Positions 8,278-16,409 of a stretch of 64,000 nt of DNA are shown here, piece after piece. The translations under genes and the position numbers were made by a program. Location: positions 31,676 to 95,675 of the forward strand of contig NZ_BAED01000064.1 of the NCBI RefSeq assembly GCF_000241345.1. Reading direction: 5' to 3'. Below the pieces are notes generated by a model. The model was not told the DNA's origin, did not search any database, and saw only the letters and a program-made list of their open reading frames with translations. The first letter of the stretch is position 1; each line of letters starts with the position of its first letter. Source of the stretch: Gordonia amarae NBRC 15530 (GTDB lineage: Bacteria > Actinomycetota > Actinomycetes > Mycobacteriales > Mycobacteriaceae).

Positions 8278-9588
8278 AGCGGCGGGATGCTGGGCCGCGA
8301 TCTGGTGATCCTCCTGGTAGGCGGCCTCGGCGAGGATCGCCTCCTCCTCCACGACGGGAACCTCCAGGACGGCCTGCTCTGCGTCCTCCCGCTCGTGCGA
8401 CTGCGCCTCATGCGACTCGGTGTCGGCCTTGTTCAGGGCCGGCTGCACCAGGGTTAGGACGAGCGCGCCGACGAACGCGGTGACCGCGCCCAGCAGGAAC
8501 GGCAGGTGCAGGTTGTCGTCGGTGTGCTCGACGATCTTGCCGGCCACGAACGGGGCCAGGCCGCCGCCGATGAACCGGACGAAGCCGTAGGTGGCCGAGG
8601 CGACCGGACGCGGCACCGGCGCGATGCTCATGACGGCCGCGATGACCAGCGTGTTGTTGAGGCCGACGAAGACGCCGGAGGTGATGACGGCCGCGATGAC
8701 CAGCCACTTCTGGTCGGGCCAGATGCCGATGACCAGCGAGACCACGACCATTCCGCCGAGCGCCACGTACAGCGAGCGGGCGGTGCCGAAGCGGCCCTTC
8801 ATCGTGGGTGCGCCGAACACGGCGAACAGTGCGACCAAGATGCCCCAGCCGAAGAACACCCAGCCCATCTTGATGGGGGACATGTTGATCAGGAACGGGG
8901 CGTAGCCCAGGATCGTGAAGAACGCCCAGTTGTAGAGCAGACCGACGACGCTGGTGATGGCCAGGCTGCGGTGTTTGAGCGCCACCAGCGGCTCGGTGAT
9001 CGACGACTTCTTGTCCGGCTTGGGGGTCGGTTCGACGAACACGATGGTCGAGACCAGCGCGATCAGCATCAGCACCGAGACCCCGAAGAACGGCGCGCGC
9101 CAGCTCACGTCGCCGAGCAGGCCACCGATCAGCGGGCCGGTGGCGATGCCGACGCCCAGAGCGGTCTCGTACAGCACGATCGCGCCCTCGAAGCCACCGC
9201 TGGCGGCGCCGACGATCACGGCCAGCGAGGTGGCGATGAACAGCGCGTTGCCGATGCCCCAGCCGGCGCGGAAGCCGACGATCTCGTTGATCGAGCCGCT
9301 CAGGCCCGCGGCGGCGGCGAACGCGACGATGAGCGTCAGGCCGATGATCAGCGTCTTCTTGGCGCCGAAGCGGGAGGACACCCAGCCGGTGATGAGCATG
9401 GCGACGGCGGTGACCACCAGGTAGCTGGTGAACAGCATGGTGGTCTCGGACGGGGAGGCGTGTAGGTCGGCGGAGAGGGGCACGAGGATCGGGTCGACCA
9501 GCCCGATACCCATGAACGACACCACACAGGCGAAGGCGACGGCCCAGACGGCCTTCGGCTGATGGAATGCGGACGGGGAGTGAGACAT
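8272..9588 (-). CDS. MFS drug/metabolite transporter
   Basis: This 438-residue integral membrane protein has about twelve hydrophobic segments. Major facilitator signatures include the loop 2-3 motif GWVSSRFGAKKTL and the TM5 motif C-like ETALGVGIATGPLIGGLLG, typical of proton-antiport exporters of the DHA families. The C-terminus is a hydrophilic acidic tail of about 40 residues. It is transcribed divergently from a MarR regulator across a 76-bp gap containing a 26-bp dyad, the standard layout of an efflux pump controlled by its own MarR repressor. The substrate cannot be deduced. The coding end overlaps the palindromic repeat element. Confidence 0.88.
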   Translation of the reverse strand: MSHSPSAFHQPKAVWAVAFACVVSFMGIGLVDPILVPLSADLHASPSETTMLFTSYLVVTAVAMLITGWVSSRFGAKKTLIIGLTLIVAFAAAAGLSGSINEIVGFRAGWGIGNALFIATSLAVIVGAASGGFEGAIVLYETALGVGIATGPLIGGLLGDVSWRAPFFGVSVLMLIALVSTIVFVEPTPKPDKKSSITEPLVALKHRSLAITSVVGLLYNWAFFTILGYAPFLINMSPIKMGWVFFGWGILVALFAVFGAPTMKGRFGTARSLYVALGGMVVVSLVIGIWPDQKWLVIAAVITSGVFVGLNNTLVIAAVMSIAPVPRPVASATYGFVRFIGGGLAPFVAGKIVEHTDDNLHLPFLLGAVTAFVGALVLTLVQPALNKADTESHEAQSHEREDAEQAVLEVPVVEEEAILAEAAYQEDHQIAAQHPAAG

Positions 9589-9594
9589 AAATAC

Positions 9595-9620
9595 ATAGGT
9601 ACTCTATATAGATAGACTAT
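9595..9620. promoter_or_regulatory. Probable MarR operator dyad in the MFS/marR promoter
   Basis: The element reads ATAG-N4-TCTATATAGA-N4-CTAT, a perfectly symmetric dyad apart from the spacers, 26 bp long. It is AT-rich in an otherwise GC-rich region and lies in the divergent promoter of the transporter and the MarR gene. MarR dimers bind dyads of this size. Confidence 0.6.
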
Positions 9621-9664
9621 GCAATTTGGCCGGGCCTCCTTCGCCGGTCCCTTACACTCGGAGC

Positions 9665-10129
9665 GTGACCAGCGAAATGGAAATACCCGGCAAAACCCTC
9701 GGCGCCGCGGCCGACGCCGAGCTGGCCGAAACCCTCTACGCACTCCTGAGCGCCATGCTGCGGCACCGGCCCAGGGAGATGAGCATGACCTCGTCGTCGA
9801 CGCTCGCCGCTCTGCTCAGCGACGGCCCGATGCGGGTCACCGCCCTGGCCGCCCGGCAGGGCGTCACACAGCCGACGATGACCACGCTGGTGCATTCGCT
9901 CGAACGCGACGGCCTGGTGGTGCGCATGCCCGATCCCGCCGACGGCAGGGCCACCCTCGTCAGGCTCACCGACGCCGGGGCCGAACTGGTCCGGGACCGC
10001 CGTCGGCAGTACGCGGAGGTGGTCGCGGGCTACGTGCGGATGCTTCCCGACGGCCGCCGCCGCAGCCTCGATGAGGCGCTGCCGGCGATCCGCGCGCTCG
10101 AAACCCTCATGCGCGGCGACCCTGCCTGA
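9665..10129 (+). CDS. MarR family transcriptional regulator
   Basis: A winged-helix regulator of 154 residues from GTG 9665. The helix-turn-helix region MRVTALAARQGVTQPTMTTLVHSLERDGLVVRMPDPADGRA and the wing with the DPADGRATLVRLTDAG signature are textbook MarR. The reading frame is open to a TTG at 9626, but that stretch overlaps the operator-promoter zone; ATG 9677 is another possible start. It probably represses the divergent MFS gene and itself through the dyad at 9595-9620, released by a small-molecule ligand. The ligand is unknown. Confidence 0.88.
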   Translation: MTSEMEIPGKTLGAAADAELAETLYALLSAMLRHRPREMSMTSSSTLAALLSDGPMRVTALAARQGVTQPTMTTLVHSLERDGLVVRMPDPADGRATLVRLTDAGAELVRDRRRQYAEVVAGYVRMLPDGRRRSLDEALPAIRALETLMRGDPA

Positions 10130-10142
10130 TTCTCGCCGGCCG

Positions 10143-10556
10143 CTAGCCGCCGTCGGCGGTACCGATGGCCTCGTGGGTGCGGCTGTCCTCATCGGGATGC
10201 TCGGGAACCTTCACCGTGAGCACTGGCACCGTCGCGTGCAGCAGCAGCTTCTGGCTGAGACTGCCCAGCAACGCTTTTCCGATGGCCGACCGGCGCCGGA
10301 TACCGATCACCAGCAGCCTCGCGTCATGCTCGGCGATCTGCCCGAGCACCGCGTTCGCCGGGTCGTGGTCGCCGCGGCCGTCCGGGAACACCAGCTCGAT
10401 CGTGAGATCACCGGCCAGGCCGCCGACGTCGAGCGGGGTGTGGCCGGTGTTGACGGCGACGACATGTCTGTCGCGGAGTCCGCGCGCCTCATCGATCGCG
10501 GCGCGGACTGCCGCCGCGCCTTCCGGATTGTCCGATACGGCAACAACAATGGTCAT
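10143..10556 (-). CDS. Universal stress protein (UspA family)
   Basis: This single-domain USP has 137 residues. It has the opening beta strand TIVVAVSDNPEGAAAVRAAIDEA and the ATP-binding motif G-x2-G-x9-GS-like (GIRRRSAIGKALLGSLSQKLLLHATVPVLTV), so it is expected to bind ATP. It is cytosolic and monocistronic, converging with the MarR gene (13-bp gap) and divergent from the dehydrogenase at 10656. Single-domain USPs are induced by starvation, hypoxia or redox stress in related bacteria; no specific trigger is visible here. Confidence 0.9.
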   Translation of the reverse strand: MTIVVAVSDNPEGAAAVRAAIDEARGLRDRHVVAVNTGHTPLDVGGLAGDLTIELVFPDGRGDHDPANAVLGQIAEHDARLLVIGIRRRSAIGKALLGSLSQKLLLHATVPVLTVKVPEHPDEDSRTHEAIGTADGG

Positions 10557-10627
10557 GATGCGGCTCCTGTCCGGGTGCCGATTCTACCGAGCCACCAGGC
10601 GACCAGACGACGAACCGCAAGACAGAA

Positions 10628-10637
10628 TGTTAAGACA
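10628..10637 (-). promoter_or_regulatory. Candidate IolR binding site upstream of the dehydrogenase at 10656
   Basis: The minus strand reads TGTCTTAACA, an exact match to KGWCHTRACA, the binding consensus recalled for the GntR-type IolR of Corynebacterium glutamicum. It lies 19 bp before the ATG. It places this isolated dehydrogenase in the predicted inositol regulon. Confidence 0.55.
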
Positions 10638-10655
10638 TATGCCAGACTCGTTCGC

Positions 10656-11810
10656 ATGACCGACCAGATCACCGTCGCCGTCATCGGACTCGGCTGGATG
10701 GGCGCGGTTCATTCCCGCGCCTACAACCGGCTCACCCACCACTTCGATGACTGCCCGCGGCCGGTGCTGGTGGCCGTCGCCGACGACGCGCCCGGCCGCG
10801 CCGAGGCCGCGGCGGCACGCTTCGGGGCGCGGCGCCACTGCCTCGACTGGCGGGATCTGATCACCGACCCCGATATCGACGCGGTGTCGGTGACCGTGCC
10901 CAACTTTCTGCACCGCGAGATCGGGTGCGCGGTGCTCGAGGCGGGCAAGCACCTGTGGATCGAAAAACCGGTCGGGCTCTCGGCCGCGGATGCGACGGCG
11001 GTCGCCGAGGCGGCCGCCGCGCACCACCTGCGCACCGCGGTCGGTTTCAACTACCGGGCCGTCCCCGCAGTGCGGGCCGCGCGCACCCTCATCGCGGACG
11101 GGGCGATCGGCGACATCACCCATGCCCGCATCCGGCTGTTCAGCGACTACGCCGCCCACCCCGACGGTGCGCTGACCTGGCGATACTCCCGCGAACTCGG
11201 CGGCAACGGGGTGCTCGGCGATCTCGCCTCGCACGGCGCCGACCTCACCCGCTTCCTGCTCGGCGACATCGACGCCCTGATCGCCGACACCGCGACGTTC
11301 ATCGCGCAGCGGCCCGAGCCGTCGGCCGCCACCACCGGACACCAGCTCGCGACCGGCGGCCGGCTCGGACCGGTCGAGAACGAGGACTATGTGTCCGCGC
11401 AGCTGCGGATGGCCTCCGGCGCCCGGTGCGTACTGGAGGCGAGCCGGGTGTCGGTGGGCGAGCAGAACTCGTACGGCTTCGAGATCCACGGCACCCGTGG
11501 CAGGGTCGCCTGGGACTACCGCCGGATGGGCGAACTTCAACTCGCACAAGGGGATCACTACACCGACGCACCAGTGTCCGACGTGCACGTCGGCCCCGGC
11601 TCCGGCGACTACGCGGCCTTCCAGCCGGGTGCGGCCAACCCGATGAGCTACGACGACCTCAAGGTCATCGAGGCCCGCGGGTTCCTGCGCGCCATCGCCG
11701 GCACCGGCCCGGCCGTCGCTACCGTCGACGACGCCGTGGCCAGTGCGAAAACCCTTGATGCCATGACAGATTCGGTGGCCACAGGCAGCTGGGTCAGCCT
11801 CAGGCGGTGA
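10656..11810 (+). CDS. Gfo/Idh/MocA family oxidoreductase (inositol/sugar dehydrogenase-like)
   Basis: This 384-residue NAD(P)-dependent oxidoreductase has an N-terminal Rossmann fold (VAVIGLGWMGAVHSRAY), the diagnostic EKPVG near residue 99 and a C-terminal substrate domain with GVLGDLASHGADL, where Asp and His fit the catalytic positions. The frame is open far upstream, but the Rossmann fold starts right after ATG 10656. Relatives oxidise myo-, scyllo- or chiro-inositol or other sugars at the 2-position. An exact IolR-type site precedes it, so it probably interconverts inositol isomers. Its end overlaps by 11 bp the convergent TIM-barrel gene at 11800-12819. The exact substrate is uncertain. 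Confidence 0.88.
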   Translation: MTDQITVAVIGLGWMGAVHSRAYNRLTHHFDDCPRPVLVAVADDAPGRAEAAAARFGARRHCLDWRDLITDPDIDAVSVTVPNFLHREIGCAVLEAGKHLWIEKPVGLSAADATAVAEAAAAHHLRTAVGFNYRAVPAVRAARTLIADGAIGDITHARIRLFSDYAAHPDGALTWRYSRELGGNGVLGDLASHGADLTRFLLGDIDALIADTATFIAQRPEPSAATTGHQLATGGRLGPVENEDYVSAQLRMASGARCVLEASRVSVGEQNSYGFEIHGTRGRVAWDYRRMGELQLAQGDHYTDAPVSDVHVGPGSGDYAAFQPGAANPMSYDDLKVIEARGFLRAIAGTGPAVATVDDAVASAKTLDAMTDSVATGSWVSLRR

Positions 11811-12819
11811 CCGGCGCAGTCGCCAGTCGCTCGGCCTCGAGCAGCACCTCGGCGGCCACGCGCAGTCCCTCGATGCGGCCGAGGGAGACGTCCTCGTGTT
11901 CGATGTTGACCGCCATGTTCTCGTCGGCGCGGTACAGCGCGGCCAGGAACTCACCCCAGAACGCGGTGTCGTGGCCGCGGCCGAGGGCCACGAAGTCCCA
12001 GGCCGAATCCTTGGGCCACTCGTTGACCCACTCGTCGCCGCCCAGGTTGACGCGATCCTCCGAAGGATCGAGCCGCCGGAACCGATTGTCCAGCACCCCA
12101 TAGATTTTGGCATTCTCGTTGATCCGCACATCCTTGGCGGCGGCGTGGAACACCCGGTCACCGAGGTAGTCGACGGCCGCGACCGGGTCCATCCACTGCC
12201 AGAACAGGTGGCTGGGATCCATTTCGGCGCCGACGAAATCGGTGCCCACCTTCTCGATGAGCTGCAGCATGGTGGGCGGGCTGAACACCACGTTCTGCGG
12301 GTGCATCTCGATGGCCACCTTCACGTCGTGGTCTTCGGCGAGGGCGGCGATCTCCTTCCAGAACGGCACCACGATCTCGTCCCACTGGTAGTCCAGCACG
12401 TCGAGGGCGCCGGAGTTCCAGGCGTTGACGTTCCAGTTGGGGCGGGTCGCGCCGGGTTCGCCGCCGGGCAGCCCGGACATGGTGACCACTCGCTTCTGGC
12501 CCAGTGCCGCAGCCGCTTTGATGGCCCGGCGCAGGTCGCCGGCGTGCTTGTCGCCGATCACCGGATTCGGGTGCAGCGGATTGCCGTTCACATTCAGGCC
12601 CGCGAGCGCGATGCCCTTCTCGGCGAAGATGCCGAGGTACTCCTGCGCGGCGGTCTCACTGGCGACGATGTCGGCGATGTCCGGGATATGCACGGGCGGA
12701 AGGAAACCGCCCGCGTTGATCTCGGCGGCGTTGAGTCCGAGGCCGCTGATCACATCGAGTGCGTCGGCGAGCGGGCGGTCGTGCAGGACGGCGGTGTACA
12801 CGCCGAGGGTCTTGGTCAT
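11800..12819 (-). CDS. Sugar phosphate isomerase/epimerase (xylose isomerase-like TIM barrel)
   Basis: This 339-residue AP-endonuclease-2/xylose-isomerase-like barrel has metal-site candidates EMHPQN (about residue 167), AEMDPSHLFWQ (about 198), HAAAKD and a late IEHED. These Glu/Asp/His ligands are typical of IolE/IolI-like dehydratases and epimerases. The SD AGGA precedes ATG 12819. It is second in a two-gene operon behind the dehydrogenase at 12866-14059 (46-bp gap), so the pair probably acts on the same keto-inositol or sugar. It is not the core IolE, which lies at 21227. The precise reaction is unknown. Confidence 0.87.
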   Translation of the reverse strand: MTKTLGVYTAVLHDRPLADALDVISGLGLNAAEINAGGFLPPVHIPDIADIVASETAAQEYLGIFAEKGIALAGLNVNGNPLHPNPVIGDKHAGDLRRAIKAAAALGQKRVVTMSGLPGGEPGATRPNWNVNAWNSGALDVLDYQWDEIVVPFWKEIAALAEDHDVKVAIEMHPQNVVFSPPTMLQLIEKVGTDFVGAEMDPSHLFWQWMDPVAAVDYLGDRVFHAAAKDVRINENAKIYGVLDNRFRRLDPSEDRVNLGGDEWVNEWPKDSAWDFVALGRGHDTAFWGEFLAALYRADENMAVNIEHEDVSLGRIEGLRVAAEVLLEAERLATAPVTA

Positions 12820-12865
12820 GGGGGTCCTGTCCGGTTGGGTGAAAAGGGGGAGAGGAGGGGTGCGG

Positions 12866-14059
12866 TCAGTCGCCGACCTTGACCTCGGCCCCGCCGGTCA
12901 GGGCGGAGCGGGCGGCGGCGTCGAGCAGGAGCATGTTGTGCAGCCCCTCGGCGAAATCGGCGTTGCGCGGCAGGGATTCGGATTCGGGCAGCCCGGCGAC
13001 TTCCTCGAGGAAGGCGCGCGCCTGGAACACGAAGCCCTCGTTCTGGCCCACCCCCACGCCGGGCGCGTCCATGGCGTGCCCGCCGCTCCAGTACGGGTGC
13101 TTCGGGCCGAGGATGACGGTGCGGGTGCCCGCGACCGAGGCGTCACCGTCGCCGATCAGGTTGATGTGCACCTGCCCGGGATTGCGGAAATCGAACGACG
13201 CCGAACCGCGTTCGCAGAACACCTCGAACTTGAGGGTGTTGGGATGCCCGGCCGCCACCCGCGACACCTGCAGCGACGCCGTGCCGCCGGCGCTGAACTC
13301 GGCGAAAAAGCCTGCCACATCGTCGTTCTCGACCGGACTGCGAGTATCGGACACGGCACCGCCGGTGTGCCCGACCACCTGTCCGAGCGGTTCGGGCCGC
13401 GTGGTGTGAGTGGTGTGCAGCGTGCCGCCGCGCACGGAAGCGATGGGGCCGCCGAACAATTCGGCGATGTAGCTGAGGTGACTACCGACGTCGGCCAGTG
13501 CCCCCGACCCGGCCGGCCCGCGGTAGCGCCAGCTGATGGGGCCGTCGGGATCGCAGGCGTAGTCGGTCCAGTACTCGCCGTCGAAGTTGACGAACCTCCC
13601 GAGCCGCCCGCCCGCGACGACCTGCCCGAGGAAGGCGATGCCGGGCGAACGCAGGAAGGTCAGGCCGATGCGGGCGATCGTGTCGGCGGATGCGGCGGCG
13701 GCGACCATCGCGCGGGCGTCGTCGATGCTCGCCGACAGCGGCTTCTCGCACAGCACATGCTTGCCCACGGCCAGCAGTGCCTCGACGATCTCACGGTGCA
13801 GCGCATTGGCCACCACGACGCTGACCACGTCGATATCGTCGGCGGCGGCGATCGCCTGCCAGGAGGTGTCGTACCGTTCGAACCCGAACCGGCGGGCGGT
13901 GTCCGCGGCGAGCGGTTCGTAGGTGTCGGCGATCGACACCAGCCGGACCGGCGGCAGACCTGACCCGTAAACAGCTGTGGCGGAACGGTATCCGGCCGCA
14001 TGGGCTTTGCCGGCCATGCCCGCGCCGATGACCGCGACGCCGAGGGTGCGCTCTGACAT
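12866..14059 (-). CDS. Gfo/Idh/MocA family oxidoreductase
   Basis: This dehydrogenase has 397 residues from ATG 14059, which has AAGGAG at proper distance; the longer open frame has no similarity to the family. The Rossmann motif is VIGAGMAGKAHAAGY, followed by CEKPLS near residue 107 and the substrate-domain region GSGALADVGSHLSYIAEL, with Asp and His suiting the catalytic dyad. It heads a two-gene operon with the TIM-barrel isomerase at 11800 and is divergent from a LacI regulator. The promoter holds a perfect LacI-type palindrome and an exact IolR-type site. The likely role is oxidation of a cyclitol or sugar feeding the iol pathway. Confidence 0.9.
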   Translation of the reverse strand: MSERTLGVAVIGAGMAGKAHAAGYRSATAVYGSGLPPVRLVSIADTYEPLAADTARRFGFERYDTSWQAIAAADDIDVVSVVVANALHREIVEALLAVGKHVLCEKPLSASIDDARAMVAAAASADTIARIGLTFLRSPGIAFLGQVVAGGRLGRFVNFDGEYWTDYACDPDGPISWRYRGPAGSGALADVGSHLSYIAELFGGPIASVRGGTLHTTHTTRPEPLGQVVGHTGGAVSDTRSPVENDDVAGFFAEFSAGGTASLQVSRVAAGHPNTLKFEVFCERGSASFDFRNPGQVHINLIGDGDASVAGTRTVILGPKHPYWSGGHAMDAPGVGVGQNEGFVFQARAFLEEVAGLPESESLPRNADFAEGLHNMLLLDAAARSALTGGAEVKVGD

Positions 14060-14137
14060 GGGTTCTCCTTCGAGTGGGTGGGGGGCGACGCGCCGCGACG
14101 GTGGCGACCGCGGGGCCGGGGATGATCGAGAATGTGA

Positions 14138-14153
14138 GTTGGAGCGCTCCAAC
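14138..14153. promoter_or_regulatory. LacI-family operator, perfect 16-bp palindrome
   Basis: GTTGGAGCGCTCCAAC is fully symmetric around a central CG, the classic shape of LacI/GalR operators. It lies in the 174-bp divergent region between the dehydrogenase operon and the lacI-type gene, so autoregulation and control of the operon are expected. Confidence 0.8.
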
Positions 14154-14184
14154 GTGACGGCTACCATTGTGCTGCCCCAGCCTA

Positions 14185-14194
14185 TGTCATGTCA
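14185..14194 (-). promoter_or_regulatory. Candidate IolR site in the lacI/dehydrogenase promoter
   Basis: The minus strand reads TGACATGACA, an exact match to KGWCHTRACA. A second, weaker hit (TGTCTTATCC, 8 of 10) lies at 14198-14207 on the plus strand. With the LacI palindrome 32 bp away, the promoter looks doubly controlled. Confidence 0.5.
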
Positions 14195-14233
14195 ATATGT
14201 CTTATCCGGATCGGATGACCGAGAGGAGCAGGG

Positions 14234-15259
14234 ATGCCGCCGACACCGCACCGGCGCGGGCGACCGACCATCTACGACGTCGCGCGGGCCGCCGGCGTCT
14301 CCAAATCGCTGGTGTCGCTGGTCCTGCAGGGCTCACCCAAGGTGAGTGAGCAGTCGCGCCGCGCCGTCGAGCAGGCCATCGCCGAACTCGGCTACCGCCC
14401 GAGCCGGGCGGCGTCGAATCTTGCCGCCGGTCGCACCCGGCTAGTCGGTGTGCTCATCGACGACTACACCAACCTGTGGTTCGTCGACCTGGTCCGCGGA
14501 TTGCACGCCGCGCTCGGGCCGCGCGGTTACCGGCTCAGCGTCGCCGATATCGCCACCGCCGACCAGGCCGAGCACCCCGTCGAATCATTCCTGTCGACCC
14601 GCGTCGACGGCATCGTCGTGGGCATGGACCCGCCCGACGGACTGTGGTCGGGGAAGGTGCCGCCGGTCGTCGTGGCCGGCACGCGGGAACTGTCGCCTCC
14701 TCACGCGGGCAGCCCGTTCGCGTCCGTGGCCAACGACGACGCGGCCGGTGCCCGGCTGGTCGCCGGCCATCTCGCGGGACTCGGTCACCGGATCGTCGGC
14801 CATGTCGCGGTGGCCGGCGGCGCGGGGACGGCCCGGCGCACCGCGTTCACCGACGAGATGCAGGCCCTCGGTGGCACGGTCCACGTCACCGCGTCGGTGG
14901 GGCCGGCCTCGGACGAACTCGGCCACGCCGGAGCCATGGAGCTGCTCGCCGCACATCCGGGGATCACGGCGGTGTTCGCGGCCAACGATGTGATCGCGGT
15001 CGGTGTCCTGGCCGCCGCCCGCGACCTGGGACTACGTGTCCCCGACGACCTGTCGGTGGTCGGCTACGACGACACCTCGCTGGCCGCGGCCAGGCTGATC
15101 GGGCTCACCACCGTCGACGACCGCGGCTTCGACGTCGGCGCGGCCGCGGGCCGCCTGCTCGCCGACAGGATGGAGGGCCGGATCATCGAACCCACCGCCA
15201 CGGTCCTGCCACCCACGCTGACGATCCGCGGCACCACCGGGCCGGTGCGGACAACCTGA
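14234..15259 (+). CDS. LacI family transcriptional regulator
   Basis: This 341-residue regulator has the N-terminal LacI helix-turn-helix (PTIYDVARAAGVSKSLVSLVLQGSPKVSEQSR) and hinge (GYRPSRAASNLAAGRT). A periplasmic-binding-protein-like sensor domain follows, with LVGVLIDDYTNLWF and VFAANDVIAVGVL. It is expected to bind the palindrome at 14138-14153 and repress the divergent dehydrogenase/isomerase operon until a sugar or cyclitol inducer binds. Proximity to the iol genes suggests an inositol-related ligand, which is inference. It is followed by palindromic repeat copy B. Confidence 0.92.
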   Translation: MPPTPHRRGRPTIYDVARAAGVSKSLVSLVLQGSPKVSEQSRRAVEQAIAELGYRPSRAASNLAAGRTRLVGVLIDDYTNLWFVDLVRGLHAALGPRGYRLSVADIATADQAEHPVESFLSTRVDGIVVGMDPPDGLWSGKVPPVVVAGTRELSPPHAGSPFASVANDDAAGARLVAGHLAGLGHRIVGHVAVAGGAGTARRTAFTDEMQALGGTVHVTASVGPASDELGHAGAMELLAAHPGITAVFAANDVIAVGVLAAARDLGLRVPDDLSVVGYDDTSLAAARLIGLTTVDDRGFDVGAAAGRLLADRMEGRIIEPTATVLPPTLTIRGTTGPVRTT

Positions 15260-15260
15260 T

Positions 15261-15375
15261 CTCACCAGGTTTCGAGGCTCGCAAGCTCGCACCTCAACCA
15301 CCAAGGAGAGCACCTTTCGCTGGTTGAGGTGCGACGAGCCGCCAGGCGAGGAGCCTCGAAACCCGGTGAGGTGAC
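15261..15375. repeat. Dispersed palindromic element, copy B (arms in reversed order)
   Basis: It contains the same arms as the elements at 8179 and 33750, but they meet at the GGTTGAGG end: CTCACC...TTTCGAGGCTCG...CACCTCAACC, a 20-bp spacer, then GGTTGAGGTGCGA...GAGCCTCGAAACCCGGTGAG. It sits between the converging LacI and GntR genes, as expected for a shared terminator. Confidence 0.82.
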
Positions 15376-15388
15376 CGTGTCCGTGACT

Positions 15389-16129
15389 TCAGTGACTCTG
15401 TAGCGCGACGTCGAAGAAATACCGGGACGCCCGGTAGATGTGCTGACCGAACTCGACGGCCTTGCCCATCTCGTCGTAGGCGACTCGCTGCATGGTGAGC
15501 ACCGCGGCACCGGGCTGTTCGTCGAGCAGGGCGGCCTCGTCGTCGGTGGCCAGGCGGGCGCCGATGCGCTGGCGGGCGGACTTGATGCTCAGCCCGCGCC
15601 CGCGCAGGCACTGGTAGAGGCCTTTTTGCCGGAGTTCGTCGGGGGCGGGGGAGATGTCGGCGGGGATGTGGTTGGTGAGGATCGCGATCGGTTCGCCGCC
15701 GGACTTGCGCAGGCGCCGGATCGACACGACGGGGTCTCCGGGATCGGTGCCGAGTTCGTCGGCCACCTCCTCGGTGGGTGCGCCGAGCTTGTAGTCGAGC
15801 AGGTCGGTGGTGGGGGCCTGGCCGGCGGCGACGAGATCTTCGTAGAGGCTGGTCAGTTCGACGGATCGGTGGACCTCGTTGCGCACCACCTGGGTGCCGA
15901 CGCCGCGTTTGCGTACCAGCAGCCCTTTGTCGACAAGGGCCTGGATGGCCTGCCGGGCGGTGGGCCGGGACATGTTGAGGCGCTTGGCCAGGTCGATCTC
16001 GTTCTCGATGCGGTCGCCCGGGTTCAGCCGTCCGCCGACGATCTCGGCCTCCAGCGCCTGGGCCAGCTGGAAGTACAGCGGCACGGGGCTGAGGCGATCG
16101 AGTTCGACATCGATCTGCGGCTGGCTCAC
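15389..16129 (-). CDS. iolR: GntR/HutC-type regulator, probable IolR
   Basis: This 246-residue regulator has an N-terminal GntR winged helix (PLYFQLAQALEAEIVGGRLNPGDRIENEIDLAKRLNMSRPTARQAIQALVDKGLL, shown by its ends PLYFQ and KGLL) and a UTRA ligand-binding domain with IRRLRKSGGEPIAI and the terminal GQHIYRASRYFF. It is divergent from iolC, the position of IolR in Corynebacterium glutamicum. The shared 280-bp gap has two exact KGWCHTRACA sites, one 8 bp before this start, implying autoregulation. It is expected to repress the iol operon and the satellite genes in the absence of inositol. The name rests on family and synteny. Confidence 0.85.
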   Translation of the reverse strand: MSQPQIDVELDRLSPVPLYFQLAQALEAEIVGGRLNPGDRIENEIDLAKRLNMSRPTARQAIQALVDKGLLVRKRGVGTQVVRNEVHRSVELTSLYEDLVAAGQAPTTDLLDYKLGAPTEEVADELGTDPGDPVVSIRRLRKSGGEPIAILTNHIPADISPAPDELRQKGLYQCLRGRGLSIKSARQRIGARLATDDEAALLDEQPGAAVLTMQRVAYDEMGKAVEFGQHIYRASRYFFDVALQSH

Positions 16130-16137
16130 GGGGTCAA

Positions 16138-16147
16138 TGTTAGGTCA
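16138..16147 (-). promoter_or_regulatory. Candidate IolR site at its own promoter
   Basis: The minus strand reads TGACCTAACA, an exact match to KGWCHTRACA, 8 bp upstream of the regulator start. The surrounding 18 bp resemble the site at 10628 at 15 positions. Confidence 0.55.
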
Positions 16148-16209
16148 TAAGCCGGAGCATGCGACGTGGATCATAGCCCGCATTCACCGTGCGGTAGATC
16201 CGTATGTAC

Positions 16210-16219
16210 GGACATAACA
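16210..16219 (+). promoter_or_regulatory. Candidate IolR site in the iolC promoter region
   Basis: GGACATAACA is an exact match to KGWCHTRACA. A weaker hit, GGACATCACG (8 of 10), lies closer to iolC at 16343-16352. The whole 16130-16409 gap is AT-richer than its surroundings, as befits a regulated divergent promoter. Confidence 0.55.
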
Positions 16220-16409
16220 AGCGGCTATGACAGAGATCACATCGACGATGATCGTCTCGTCGTGCGTATATCCCCAGGTTATTCGGCATGGACAAGTTGG
16301 ACCACCCCGTCTACATTGATAGGACAAAGTAGCCACTGTTACGGACATCACGTCTTAAACTTTTCAAATACGACATACGAGATCTGCGACTTCGTCCGAA
16401 GGATCCCTG

